The notes under the pieces were generated by a model, which was not told where the DNA came from, did no database searches, and saw only the letters and a program-made list of their open reading frames with translations. From Catenaria anguillulae PL171 (Eukaryota; Blastocladiomycota; Blastocladiomycetes; Blastocladiales; Catenariaceae), in NCBI GenBank assembly GCA_002102555.1, contig MCFL01000016.1, forward strand, positions 62,001-126,000: DNA of 64,000 nt, in the 5' to 3' direction. Made by a program: the position numbers and the translations under genes. Below are positions 1 to 11,450 of this stretch, piece after piece (within the stretch, counting starts at the first letter, position 1; each line of letters begins with the position of its first letter).

Positions 1-2310
1 TCCCTCCATTCGCTCTCTCGAACGCGCGCAGCTCCACCCAATCTCACTCGGCCCGAGAAATCGCACCGTCGAACACCGAGTAGCAGCAGTGGACCATTGT
101 CACCTGGATCTGGCTCGTTTTCATCATCTGGTGTTGGTGGTGGTGCTTCCAACCCGACGTCGCCTTCTACACCAAATGCTACACAACCTCCCCCTACACC
201 AAGCAAATCTCTACAGTCATCCGCGTCTATGAGCGCTCTTGGTGGCTATGGCAAGGGGATTGCAGCCGCATTTTCCTCTACGGGTCCAAACGCGTCACCG
301 GGACGAGGTGGGCCATATGCTGGTACACCACGCTCACCCAATGTGGATCGTCGACCATCCGACCCAACGTGGCAAACTTTTGCTGTCAACGCCAACGGGT
401 CCACTGCGCCTCATTCGACAACAGCAGCCACTGCCACATCACTCTCCACTCCCCCATCATCATCGTCCAAGTCTCGCCGGCCATCCAACCCAAGCCTCAC
501 GATTCGCACAGCATCCCGATCCCCTGGCCCACCTCGCGCTCCTCCAGGGCCATGCCATGTCCAGCAAAGGTCCACCACCAACCACCCCACTGCCCGAACG
601 ACCACCAAATGCAGGTCCTCTCAAGCCCTCGGCCGCTGACGTCTCTGCCAACGGCGTTACCAATCCCCGACCGCGTCGCATGTCGGCCCGCCGCTCCCGC
701 GTCATTTCTATCTCGCCGCGGGGATCCCTCATGTCGACAACATCACTCGTGGCCGCGCTTGCCGCAGCGGTTCAGCGCGAGGAGGCCGAAAAGTCCCAGC
801 AGCAGCCAACCATGAGCTCACGACGGCGCGATCGCGAGCGGAGCGAACGCGGCCCTGTGCCATCAAGCAATGCACCTATCCCTCCTCGGAGTGCAAGTCA
901 ACCAAAGTCGCCTACCACACCGACTTCATCCGGCCAACAAGCCCCACTCGCCTCATCGACTGCCCGAAATGGATCAGTCACCTCGCTTGCCTCTGCTCAA
1001 TCAACGGCAGCCGCCGCCGAATCACTCTCGTACCAAAATGTGCAAATCCACCCCATGTTCCAACGCTTTATTGCTGAAGCCCAGCGTCTCGAACGTGAAC
1101 AACGTGACAACCCACAACTCATCGGCTCCACTTCCTCGCTTTCCGGTACCACAACCACCAATGGGTCTGGTGGCACCGCGTCCACGGCGACAGCCAACTC
1201 GCTCGTCCAACTCCTCAAGGAGGGCGCCCTTGGCGAAGCAGGCCGCGAACTGGCAGAGCTCACATCCATGGAAGTCACTCCGGCCAACTTGGACGTGGCC
1301 ATGGCGGGTCTCATTGAGCCAGGCGTCACCGATCCGCACACGGTCTTCACCGACATTGTACCTTTCGCTGAGGGCATGTCTGGCGATGTCCACATGGCCA
1401 AGGACGCCGTGGTCCACTCGCCCGTGGCCATCAAGATCATCCCCCGCGACCACGTACGATCAAAGGACAAGATCAAGCGGCTGCCCGTTGAAGTGCACCT
1501 GATGCGTGCGAGCAGGCACCCAAACGTGGTTGCATTTATTGGAGCGTACCTGACACCGGATGCTGTGTGGTTGGCCATGGAGTGGATGGATGCAGGAAGC
1601 TTGGCCGACTTTTTGTACGCGGACGAGGAGGAAGAGGACGACGGTGACCGTGACGGGACATCCAGCTCCGACTCGCTCGCCGTTGGCCCATTCACGGCAC
1701 ACGGGATCGCATACGTCACGTCGCAAATTGCGCGCGCGCTCGAGTATCTGCATTCCAACTACCGCTTGCACCGCGACGTCCGCTCTGACAACATTCTGCT
1801 GACGCTTGACGGGCAGTGCAAGCTCGCCGATTTCGGATATGCCATTGAAACACACGCTCCGGTGTGTGAGCCCGTCGGCACGCCGTACTGGATTGCGCCC
1901 GAGGTGGCCAAGGCCGCGGCCAGGGCATTTGCTGTCAAGGCGGATGACCACATTGAGCCGGATATGTTGGACAATGACGACATGGAGTATTACGGATCGG
2001 GCGTGGACGTATGGGCGTTGGGTATACCGTGTACGAGATGGCGGCCAGGATGTATCCCTATGCCGAATTGGACGAGGTGGCTGCGTTGCAGGCGATTGCC
2101 ATGCAAGGTGCGCCACAGCTACCCGATGTCGGGCGGGACCGGTTGGGAACGAGCGGTGTGGGCTTTTTGTCGAGGTTGGTGACACGGGACCCGACTGAGC
2201 GCCCGACAGCGAGTGAGGTCTTGGCGGACTCGTTTGTGCGAATGGCAGACTTGGACGAGGGACGGGCCCAGTTGGTTGCATTGATTGAGCAGGTCAATGG
2301 TCGGGGATAA
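1..2310 (+). CDS. PAK/Ste20-type serine/threonine protein kinase (5' partial, frame breaks)
   Basis: The frame is open from base 1, so the gene starts upstream. The first ~1.3 kb encodes a Ser/Pro/Thr-rich low-complexity linker; the kinase domain follows from about 1330. Visible kinase motifs are VAIK (about 1423), HRDVRSDN (about 1778), DFG (about 1833) and GTPYWIAPEV (about 1876). The SDN after the catalytic loop and the GTPYWIAPE activation segment are typical of p21-activated/Ste20 kinases, which act below Cdc42/Rac in polarity and MAPK signalling. A CRIB domain would lie outside the window. The catalytic-loop Lys of HRDxK is Arg here. The frame changes twice: at about 540-600 in the linker, and at 2021-2023 in subdomain IX, where restoring one G joins VDVWALG to YTVYEMAARMYPY. 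The stop is TAA at 2308. Kinase assignment is certain; the PAK subfamily is likely. Confidence 0.85.
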
Positions 2311-2666
2311 AATCTGCTTGCTGCTTGCTGTTGTTTTGCCCGTTGTGTGTTTTGCACCTTACCCCCTTTTCAATGATCTTGCTTTACGTTTTGACGTTAT
2401 GGTTCCCTATCTGCTTGCCCCACTCGTCAAGTCGGCTCTAAAAGTTTGACATCTGTTCCTAATTTGAATATCTGTTGTGTCCATTCTCTTTCTCGTGTCT
2501 GTGCCTTTATCACCCGTACATCTTGCTTGCCTGCCTCGTCAATACATAAACAATTTGTGTGGTGGGAGGAACGCGGTCGGCAAGTCTGGAATGGGTTTAG
2601 CGACAAAGGACAAAGCTGGATTGGTACACGACACGAAAACAAACATGAAAGCATGAGCGAAATGAA
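2311..2666. other. convergent 3' intergenic gap
   Basis: Shared 3' flank of the kinase (plus) and Vps17 (minus). It is T-rich on the plus strand just after the kinase stop. I see no gene or repeat in it. Confidence 0.5.
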
Positions 2667-4210
2667 TTACACATTGTCAGGTCCACCTTGAATCAAGCTC
2701 TGGCGCAACGGAACCCACACTTCGGCCATCATCCTGCGCTCTGCGTCGTGTTCAGCTTTTGCCCATGCCACGACCATTTCGTGCAAATCCGCCAGCCGCG
2801 CTTCATCCGCCACTGGCCAATCGCGCGACAACAGATCCGACGCTGTACGAAACTGAGTTCTCAACACATTCTCATTTGCCTTGATGACATCCAACTTTGC
2901 CAAGGCTTCGGCCACTTTTGCTTCGCTCGGCCGACCAGCCCTCAACTTGTCCATCTTGCGCTTATGCCTCTCGGTGGCCTTGCAAGCATCGTCGTATGCA
3001 TCCAAAATCGTCAACCTACGGTCCAGCGCCACCTGCGTATTCCCGCACGCCTTCAACGCCAACTGCACTCGCTCGGCCAAGACGGACGCCTCGGTCAACG
3101 ACCGATCGTTAGCGGCATCGGACGCAATCTGCATGCGCCTCCCAAACTTGTGCCAGTTGCCCGCCAGTGTTGCATTTTGCTCGGCCGCGCCCAGGGCGGC
3201 GGCCTTCACAGACACGTCGGCCATGGCCGTGGCAAGTGCACGGTGCGACGCGGCGAGTTTTTCGGCGGACCGGGTTAGGGCCTTGAGGCAAAAGTCGAGC
3301 TCGGCGCATTTCTCTTTGCGCTGCTCAAATGTGGCGTCTACATCCTTGGGTCCGCTGGTGACCATGGCTTTGAGTTTGTCGGACCAGCTCGGGCTCGGGA
3401 CGCGCAGGGAAGAGGCTGGGTCGGTTGCAGAGGTGATTGCGGGCGGGTCAAACTGCAAAGCAAACGGAGAAGCACACGAGTTAGCATGACAAAGGGTGGC
3501 AAATCTCAACGGAGGTTTGGCAATTGCGTACCACGGCAGGCGAAGTGCAAAACATGATGACGGCGTGGTCGGCTGCAAAGACTGGGTGGCGCAGGATTCG
3601 GTAAAGGAAGCGTTCCATGGCAATCAAAAAGCCGCGGTCGAGTGCGCGCGCGGGGGTCGAGGGCAGCGTTGGGAGCGCAGGCACCAAGTTTGTCGGGTAG
3701 GTTTTCAGCAGATTGGAGGCCAGGCGCTCAAAATCTGTCGAGGGCGGGACTGCGTCAACCTCGCAGAAAACTGGCATGGGCGACAAGATGATGATTGTGG
3801 CAAGACGCACCGCGATGTGGGCGCTCATTGGTGAATGGCTCGGCCGGAAACAGCTTTGGAAGCGTTGACGATCCCGAAAACCGCACAAGGAGGTCCTGAC
3901 CCGCCCACCGTGACGAGAGCACGCGCAGGTCCACGTCAAATGTCTGCTCGTACAGCCGCAGCAGCGGGTTGACGGGCGCTTGGGTCACGGAAGGCTCATC
4001 TTGGGTGGGACCTGTTGTGGGCGGAATTGGCGCGGGACTTGCGGATGAGGATCGCGGAGGGATAATCGGCCCACCTCCGTAAGCGTTGGCGGCAGATGGC
4101 GCGGCCGATGGAGGGGTGGCCGAGGAGTCGGCGGTGGCGGTGGCGCCGGCCGTATCAGGCGGTGTGGGCGAAGCTGAGAGCGGGTCGTATGTTGCGGAAG
4201 GTGTGCTCAT
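2667..4210 (-). CDS. VPS17: Vps17-like PX-BAR sorting nexin (retromer)
   Basis: Three exons on the minus strand: 3811-4210, 3532-3770 and 2667-3452, giving 474 aa. The intron at 3453-3531 has a TGCTAAC branch motif and a TTGCAG acceptor; the other, 3771-3810, is only 40 nt. Residues ~1-75 are Ser/Pro/Ala-rich. A degenerate PX domain follows, with the Vps17 hallmarks GQDLLVRFSGSSTLPKLF and LVPALPTLPSTPARALDRGF. The C-terminal ~250 residues are a helical BAR domain. Vps17 pairs with Vps5 in the SNX-BAR coat that tubulates endosomes for retromer recycling to the Golgi. As in the family, the canonical RR(Y/F)SDF lipid-binding motif of PX is not intact (it reads VPPSTDF), suggesting weak PI3P binding. 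The ATG at 4208-4210 starts the only conserved frame. SNX8/Mvp1 is less likely. Confidence 0.85.
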
Positions 4211-4973
4211 GGTTGGTCGGATGAACTTCAGTTGGTCATGGAGGCATCATGTCATTCGAAAACATAACATACACGGCGCGGCGACGTGAATTCGAACAAG
4301 CAGAGAAGGGGAAGAAGGAGAGCACTTTTGTCTTGCGATGGCAACGTGCAAGAACGAACACAAAAAACGTTGAGGATACGGACAACGATCGAAATGGAAA
4401 TAGAACGGTAATGATAATGGGTCAAGTTGCCACCTACCCATCATGGAGGCTGGAAATTATTCATATTGATGTGCCAAGGGCCTAAGAGGCGATTGGTCCA
4501 GAAGCACATTGGAAAAGTAACACGAGGGAGGAAAAGCGGGGATACTTGTCTATGCTATGAGGATCCAGATGCCGGGATGGGATGATTGTACACGGGATTA
4601 ATACATAACAGGAGAGCATACAGATGAGCTGGGGCAACAGAACAAATCAATCCATGGGGTTTACATGGACGGCTCCGCCTCCTTGTCGTCGTGCTTGCCT
4701 TGGTCTTCCATTCCTGCCGCGTCAGCTTCGGCAGCCCCTGGCCAAACGCGTCCTCTGCCATTGAGCTCGCGCTGCTTTTCGATGCGCAATTGCTGAAAGC
4801 CAGACAGTGAAATCACACTTCCGTCACAGAACTCACTGAAAGCCACAATGATGCTTGGTGAAAGGGGACGCATGTGCGGCCGCACATATAGATTGGGACA
4901 GCAGTGCATGAAGGATTGCAACCCGTGCATGGGATGGTGTATTGTGATACCTAGCTTGGACAAACAGCGGTCA
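4211..4973. other. upstream region of Vps17 and 3' flank of Sec10
   Basis: About 760 bp between two minus-strand genes; it must hold the Vps17 promoter. On the minus strand 4661-4798 is an open stretch preceded by an acceptor-like TTTCAG and ending in a stop. It could be an extra last exon of Sec10, but would need an intron of about 200 nt, longer than is usual here. No other feature seen. Confidence 0.35.
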
Positions 4974-7492
4974 TCACCTCAACGACGAAACGGAGGCACT
5001 AACGTCTGAATAAACACCGCTGTTGAGCGTCAGCACACTCGACCCTTCCCGCACTCCGTCTTTTCCAGATGATAATCCTATCCCTGCTCTTCCGCGATCC
5101 TGCAGCATTTCCTCGATGCGTGCTGACTTGTAATCGGCGCGATTGCTCAAGTACGCTTGAAGCGTCACGTTGTCGAGCTGAGCGAGGAGGCCCTCGCTCA
5201 GAATTGAGGGCAAGTTTTCCGGTCGAACGAGGAACAGGTGGCCGAGCTCGCGCAGCAAGTCGAATCGGTTGACGAGTTCGGGCACTTGGAAGGCCGCAAT
5301 GGATTGTTGATACTTGGCCACATCGCTGGACAACAAAAGAAAAAACCGTAAGAAAGCTGGCGTTGCCAACGTGAGCGTAATGAGAATGCATACCGAGACA
5401 AGGTCAATGCGCCTGTGGTTGACACGGCAACTTCTTGAAATGCTCAAGCAGCATGACATGCACCTGCACGCCCAACTCGAGGGCAAACACGCGGAAATTG
5501 GCACCATCCATGTACGACTGTAAATTGCCATGCACCTTGCTCAAGAATTCGCAAATGGCCACGCACGCTGGCGATGACAGCTGATGCGCGACATCCACAG
5601 CATCGTCTCCTCGTGACCGGAAATCCGTCTTCTTTTGCCGACCCAGCAACATTTGCACATGTGCAATGGTGCAAACGAGCAAATGGCTGCAAATCGCGCT
5701 TGCTCGAGCCTCGATGCGGGACACCAGTTCATTCTTTTCGTCGACAACGGATCGATGCACCGTGGGCGACGACGCGAGGACAGGAACCGCGCGCGTTTCG
5801 AAATGAGCCTGCATGAGTTGTACCAACGTGTTGGCCGATTGGACAGAGACGAGCATCTTGAAATCGGGTTCCGCCTTTGACCCGTCCATGGCCGAGGTCT
5901 CCTCCCAGACGGCGTCGAGCGCGAGTTCAATGTATTTGACATAAACCTGATGGCAAATGGCGAGGTGGAGTTTTGCGACAGACGCCGCGGGGTCGCTGTG
6001 CAGCTGCAAGCACCGCTCAATGGATGCACAGTGCGCGGCAAGGATTTCCATGAGGTGATCCATCGACAAGTGATGTTCAAGCGTGGATGGGCCCGACCCC
6101 TTTTGAATGCGAGCAAACATGGACTTCTTTTGCTGCTTGCGATTGCCATAGTACGCCAGAGCATCCTTGAGCACGGATTGAACCAGGTTCGACAAGTGCG
6201 ACAGTTCACGGTCCATGGTCGAGCGGTAAACAGCAAACTGCTCGTCGACAGCCTGCTCTACTACCCGTGAAATGGCTCCGGAACGTTCGAGAACAGTCGT
6301 GTCAAAATGGGACATGTCCTTGATGAGGGCCTTGACGGCGAGGTCGGCGTTGGCGAGGGTTTTGAGGTACTGCGGGTCGGAAACTTGTGACGCCTCGCGG
6401 AGCATGGCTTCCAAATGCGGTTGAACAACTTGCTGAAAGTAGCGCTGGACAAGCTGCGACATGACTGGGATCGGCTGAGAAAACACTTGCGACACCAACT
6501 CCCAATCCTGGTACACGGTGGCACGCAACTGCTCCAATAATCTGCGCAATCCCGGGTCGCCTGGTAAATCGCGTTGCCGGTCCCCTTTGGCCCCCGAAGC
6601 TGTGGTGAAAATTGGGTGGCGGTTGATCCATGCTCGAACCGCCGACTCGCCACCATTGTACTCGGTTAATACCTGCGACACGTGGCGCATGGTTGTCGAA
6701 TCGCGAATCTCGGATGCCTTGTCGAACGACTTGAGCAAGTTTGATTCAAACTGCTCGCAATACCGGTCAATGGTTGTGCGTGCAGTTTCCGTTTGCGGGC
6801 TGCCGTCCATGTCGCGGACCATGAGCTGAAGTCGACGGGCTAGAACAGCAGCACGCAGCTGGCCGGCAGGGGTGGCGCAGAGTGCGTCAAAGCGTTCAGA
6901 GACACCCTTGTTGAGGTCCAGGAAAAAGACGAGGAGCTCGCGGACGTCGGCCGCTTTTGTGCGCTGTTTGTCGATGGTTTCGAGTTGCTCGCCAATGCGC
7001 ACGGCGGTGGTGCCGACTTCGGACACTCGAGATTCCAAAGTGTCAAATGTCGAGTAAACCCTCTATGGTGTGTTGAATCGAGCATCAGAAACGGCAATCG
7101 TGTCACGCTGTGATACAACGTGGGCATACCGAAAACGACTTGCCCAGGTCGGCCAGCTTTGACTTTGACGACGTCTCTTGGGCAGCCAGCTGGTCCTCGA
7201 GATCGTTGATTTCGCGCTGGACACGCTTTCGCAAGCGCACCAAGTCGTCAAGTGTTGACGTAAACAGCTTTGCAAATGGGCGAACGTCAAACGACTGGGA
7301 TTGCTCATTCGAGTGCAGTCGCGACACGGACAGCGGTCGGAAGGTGATGGCGTCAATGATGCGATGGACTTTGAAGGCCGGGTCGGAGAACGCAGCGAGC
7401 TGAATGGTGAACTGCGGGCCGCCGTCCTGGGCCGACTGTGGCGTGCTTGGCGCTGCCCCTTCGTTGCCCGTCGGTGGTCGTACAGAGTTCAT
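4974..7492 (-). CDS. SEC10: exocyst complex subunit Sec10
   Basis: Three exons on the minus strand, 7130-7492, 5394-7062 and 4974-5325. With one restored base they give 795 codons exactly. The N-terminus has FDVRPFAKLFTSTLDDLVRL and a coiled coil, then FDTLESRVSEVG..IGEQLETID, which is diagnostic of Sec10. The middle is the helical-rod repeat region. The C-terminus contains LLEHFKKLP..STTGALTLS and then DVAKYQQSIAAF and RADYKSARIEEML, the conserved end of the family. Sec10 bridges Sec15 and other exocyst subunits that tether secretory vesicles at the plasma membrane. A one-base loss at 5424-5428 (a C missing in LPV) breaks the frame. The start is the ATG at 7490-7492; upstream in-frame codons lack an ATG. 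The 3' end could be further downstream (see 4661-4798). Confidence 0.88.
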
Positions 7493-7870
7493 GACGCACA
7501 AATGGTGTGTAAGTCGCTGGAGGCGCCAAGTTGGCTCGGCGACGCGGGTGTTGTTGGCGGCGAGCTTGAGTCGAAGCGGCAATGAAAGCAAGTCGGTTTC
7601 TCAGGGTACAACTGATGCTGATTGCATTGCCATGAATTGCATGAGTGACGGTTTCGAACGTCGCCTTCATGTCATAACATTCTGCAGAACTGGACAAGCA
7701 GCAGCAGCAGCAGCAGATCGCGTCCTTGTAAAGGCTATACGCTGGCGACCTCCCCGATTCGGGTGCTGTGGTGCTGCGAAACGGAAAGGAATGAATGAAG
7801 GAAACTAATCAAGTGCAAGTGTATTATTATAAGTGAGAAAGAGCTAGAGACTGGTCGCGACCGATCTTTC
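7493..7870. other. intergenic gap upstream of Sec10
   Basis: About 380 bp between two minus-strand genes: Sec10 promoter side and histidine-phosphatase 3' end. A short CAG repeat lies at about 7699-7716. Nothing else is recognisable. Confidence 0.4.
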
Positions 7871-9266
7871 TCAAATCATCATTGACTCCAATCCGGCCAT
7901 GTGCGAACATTCATTCAGCACGGTTCCCACCATGAACCATGCCCCATCGCTGCCTTCCTGCCCATCCAACATTCCGTCTGCGGCCAGCCCATGCCCAGCT
8001 CTCAAACGCTCCACGGCCGCCTTGGGCCATAGCGCCGCAACTTGACCCTTGTCTTCATCCCACACGCGCGAATGACTGGATGCGAAATTGACGTCGGACA
8101 AGGGCACTGGCGCAAGCTGCAGAGCATGCTTTTCGTGGCCTTCTGCGGGCTGCAGTTGGCTGAGGAGATGCCTGTTGGAAAACGCCGCAAGTGTTGCCGC
8201 GTCCAACTGCGTAATGCGAGGAGGAAGCGGAGAGGGCGGCTTGAGGATAACATCCACAACATTGATGTTGCAGTTTTGGTGACCCATGGTGGGCATCATG
8301 AAGAGCGAGCGGTGGAGAAGGGTCGAAAGGATAATGCGGAGAAGACGGCCGTGGACTGTGCGACGAAGGGCGTTGCGCTTGAGTCAGGACCACCAGTTTG
8401 CCTGAATGAAACTGTAAACGGTAGATTTACGTACTCACAATGACAACGGTCACAACCCCGCTCTTGCTTTTCATGTCCTTGGCCGTTTCCAGGATGGAAA
8501 AGAGCTGGCTGGTTGCACGTTGCATGACGAAGTTGGGCGACTCACCATCTTGAGGGGCGTCTAAAAAGTGTCACGAACAGGCTCTTGCCGTGAGTGAAGA
8601 CGCTGCAACCGAATAAGCAATAAAAATGAACGTACAGTCAAAGTTCCCGCTGTTCCAGGCATCGTGAAGAGGCGAAAGGTTCGGCGCGTGCGTTCCTTCA
8701 AGATGACCCCAAGAAATCTCGGCTAGGTCGACGTATGCCTGCGGGTAGATGATCGAGAATTAAGCAGGTGCCTGGTTTCGCAAGTTGACAAGCATGAGAG
8801 AATCTGCCGCGCACGTTACGGGGAACATCCGGATGATGCTTGGCAACTGCGTTGGCCGTATCGACGGCACGCTGATTGACGCCAAGACAAGATAGTCAGC
8901 TCGGAAAATTGGTCGACGCGCATGGAAAAACAACACGGGCAGACCTGGAGCTCGCTGCTAATAATCCAATCCACGGGCGCATCCGCCAACCGATCGGCAA
9001 GTCGTTGAGCTTGTGCTTGGCCGCGCTCGTTCAACGGCGGGTTTACGCCGCGACCTTGAAGAACGTGCTTGGCGTTCAGGGCGGTTTCTGTCGGATGACG
9101 AGTGGCACAACAGCGTTGTTGTCAGCGATGACGGAAAATCCACTTCTGGCAAGCTAGCAACTGAAAGGGGGAATCGAGCGAGATACGGACCACCGTGCCG
9201 GCAAAGAATCAGGCGCACGTTGGTGCCGGTGGGAGGTGCGGGCAGAGCGGCAGCAGATGGAACCAT
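7871..9266 (-). CDS. histidine phosphatase (phosphoglycerate mutase-like) family protein
   Basis: Six exons on the minus strand: 9194-9266, 8945-9087, 8815-8871, 8636-8738, 8435-8560 and 7871-8355, 328 aa. The first intron splits the catalytic motif: LILCRH ends exon 1 and GETALNAK opens exon 2, giving RHGET. It is followed by LNERGQAQAQRLADRL and IISSELQRAVDTA, the family signature with the substrate-arginine context, then EISWGHLEG with the acid residue. The second catalytic His is in VIVxHGRLLRIIL. The final ~110 residues (after GHQNCNINVVDV) are an unassigned C-terminal extension. The enzyme dephosphorylates small phosphate esters or phosphoproteins through a phosphohistidine; the substrate cannot be told from sequence. 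The 8435 donor is the least certain splice site, because it makes the usual Ser before HG an Ile. Confidence 0.8.
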
Positions 9267-9858
9267 TGTTGTGCTGGGTCAAAGGCGGATGCTGTTTTCA
9301 GAGTTCAATGGCGAATGCTCAAAGTAGAACGATGCATAGGTAATGTCGCTTCATTCATGATATAAAGTAGGAAGTCTGAAGATCCGGGTGGTGTCGCTAC
9401 TTTATCTCTCTCTTCCTTGGCTCTCCTCCATCTTGAAGCCTCACCAAGTGCGCAGCCCGCAGAAATTGTATTATCGATCCACGGTGGAGCAAGTCGGGTA
9501 CACTTCTCGAAGGATACATACCTAAACTGAAGTCGCATTTATTTTCGGAACGGATTGGCCCATGCATTGAATATCTTGTCCGGCAGGGATCCAAGATTAT
9601 CGGTATATCTCAGTAACCTTGATCTCGGCCCGCAGTTGCAGAGTAATTCTCGTGACAGAGACTGCATCCCTATATATGTGCATTGTCTGTCAAATTCGAT
9701 TGGAAGGACTGTGAGGCAAAGGAGACGGTGGACAGATGGCTGTCTTGTGAGACATTCGCAGTTTGCAAGGAGATTCACGATCTGCATTTGCGACACTCCT
9801 CTTCTAAATAAATACATCGCCTATGCCTGACTCTCTGCACTTGCTCAACTCTCTGCCC
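9267..9858. other. intergenic region before the inverted repeat
   Basis: About 590 bp, lower in GC than the flanking genes, between the start of the histidine phosphatase (minus) and the left inverted-repeat arm. No conserved ORF seen. Confidence 0.4.
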
Positions 9859-10344
9859 TTGCTTGCCAGCCCATCACACATGCCATTGCTTTCGGCGCCA
9901 CCCGCTATATCACCATTCCCTTTCAATCGACGCACTCGGCCCGATTCGGACATGCTCGTGACAAGATGACAACCGCGGGATCGCGACAGTAAGTGCAGAC
10001 TAAGCTCTTCGGCTCCTCGATGGCAGACAACACGAACACAAGGAAAGTGCACTCAAATACATAGGCGATAACGCCAGTACAAAGGGAGGAAACGAGTCTG
10101 CGTCAGAGCAACAAGTTGTTGGACGAAGACATGGCTTCAAAGCCAAAGTAGCTCTCTTCATTATCATCGCAGCGTGTGTATTGACATATCAAAGCATGGT
10201 GTCAAATGCGATTCAAATAGCCGTTACTTTGAGCTGGCCCCCGTGGTAGACCTGTCACTGCACTCGATTCTAGCCGTGGTCGACGATGGCGATGTCGCGT
10301 GTTCCAGTCTCGCTCGGTTCAAAACAACAACGGCCCATTTTTTT
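9859..10344 (+). repeat. left arm of a large inverted repeat
   Basis: The sequence from TTGCTTGCCAGCCCATC to the T run after CGGCCC recurs as the reverse complement at 10947-11450. The arms are nearly identical apart from a few substitutions and small indels, including a 12-nt and a 6-nt difference that both fall in the coding exons of the small gene they carry. The arms are separated by about 600 bp of unrelated sequence. Confidence 0.9.
9966..10249 (+). CDS. small single-helix membrane protein, left copy (two exons)
   Basis: Exons 9966-9988 and 10027-10249, joined over a 38-nt GTAAGT..GGCAG intron, give 81 aa. The N-terminus is polar (MTTAGSRQQHEHKESALKY), then a Ser/Gln/Lys-rich stretch, then a hydrophobic helix AKVALFIIIAACVLTYQSM and a short tail ending in LSWPPW. 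I do not recognise the family. The spliced model is preferred because the unspliced frame has a stop in this copy but not in the right copy, and because both length differences from the right copy (12 and 6 nt) keep the frame. The topology suggests a tail-anchored or type II protein. It has a divergent twin at 11042-11343. Confidence 0.5.
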
Positions 10345-10357
10345 CTACTTTTTTTTT

Positions 10358-10421
10358 GTTGTAGTTGTTGTTGTTGTTGTTGTTGTTGTTGTAGTTGTTG
10401 TTGTTGTTGTTGTTGTTGTTT
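10358..10421 (+). repeat. (GTT)n microsatellite
   Basis: About 20 GTT/TTG units, interrupted by two TAG triplets, just inside the left arm of the inverted repeat. It would read as poly-Gln on the minus strand but lies in no conserved ORF. Confidence 0.95.
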
Positions 10422-10743
10422 GTGTTGGTCACGCACGCATGGGTGGGGTCCAATCAGCTAGAATCATGTTAATAAAATTGACAGTAGCAGGCAAATGTCG
10501 CGCATTTGCCCTTGCATATGTATGCCATTGTGGCCTCGGCATCCTTTCAGAGACATGGCCGCCCACAGCCCGGCTCACGGTTGACTCGGTACTGTCGAGA
10601 CTGCGACTGCTGACTCCGTCGCGATGGTACCCGTCCGCAGACCCGTCATGGCCTCACGGTTAGGCAGCTCTGCTCTCACCTTGGCTGCGGGCCGCAAGGG
10701 GGACGAGATGTGTGCGCCCCAGGTCCTCTCGGCGCTATGGTGA

Positions 10744-10764
10744 GCCGGCTTGTGGCAAGCCGGT
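10744..10764. other. perfect hairpin in the inverted-repeat spacer
   Basis: CCGGCTTG-TGG-CAAGCCGG: 8-bp perfect stem with a 3-nt loop. A second palindrome, GCAAATG-TCGCG-CATTTGC, sits at about 10491. Function unknown. Confidence 0.5.
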
Positions 10765-10946
10765 GAGGTGAGAGCGTGGGAACGGGATGCGCTGAGTTGC
10801 TCAACTGCCACTGATCAACAAATCTTTCACAAATGTCAGCGGTGAGCTATAGGTCTCACCATGCGTAGGTAATAAGACAGATTTGTCGGCAAATCTTGCC
10901 CGTGGTCTCTCTTGTGGGCGTCACCGACAAACGGAAAAGAAAGACC

Positions 10947-11450
10947 AAAAAAATGGGCCGTTATTGTTTCGAACCGAGCGAGACTGGAACACGCGACATC
11001 GCCATCGTCGACCACGGCTAGAATCGAGTGCAGTGACAGGTCTACCACGGGGGCCAGCTCAAAGTAACGGCTATTTGAATCGCATTTGACACCATGCTTT
11101 GATATGTCAATACACACGCTGCGATGATAATGAAGAGAGCTACTTTGGCTTTGAAGCCATGTCTTCGTCCAACAACTTGTTGCTCTGACGCAGACTCGTT
11201 TCCTCCCTTTGTACTGGCGTTATCGCCTATGTATTTGAGTGCACTTTCCTTGTGTTCGTGTTCAAGTTGTCTGTCATCGAGGAGCCGAAGAGCATAGTCT
11301 GCACTTACTGTCGCGACATGCACTTCGAAGCCGCGGTTGTCATCTTGTCACGAGCATGTCCGAATCGGGCCGAGTGCGTCGATTGAAAGGGAATGGTGAT
11401 ATAGCGGGTGACGCCGAAAGCAATGGCATGTGTGATGGGCTGGCAAGCAA
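10947..11450 (-). repeat. right arm of the large inverted repeat
   Basis: Reverse complement of 9859-10344, about 18 bp longer because of small in-frame insertions relative to the left arm. Identity runs from the A run at 10947 to GGCTGGCAAGCAA at 11450; sequence outside the boundaries is unrelated. Confidence 0.9.
11042..11343 (-). CDS. small single-helix membrane protein, right copy (two exons)
   Basis: Exons 11309-11343 and 11042-11270 on the minus strand, with a 38-nt intron (GTAAGT..GACAG), give 87 aa. It matches the left copy from the polar segment to the LSWPPW end; the N-terminus has four extra residues and there are two extra residues after the splice site. The predicted helix AKVALFIIIAACVLTYQSM is identical. 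An unspliced 93-aa reading from 11323 is also open, so splicing is inferred rather than proven. No known family recognised. Confidence 0.5.

Noticed and set aside
10224-10436. poly-Gln ORF
   Set aside because: Produced by the (GTT)n microsatellite; no conserved flanks.
10955-11040. tRNA-like TTCGAA context at the end of the inverted-repeat arms
   Set aside because: Acceptor, anticodon and T stems do not pair.
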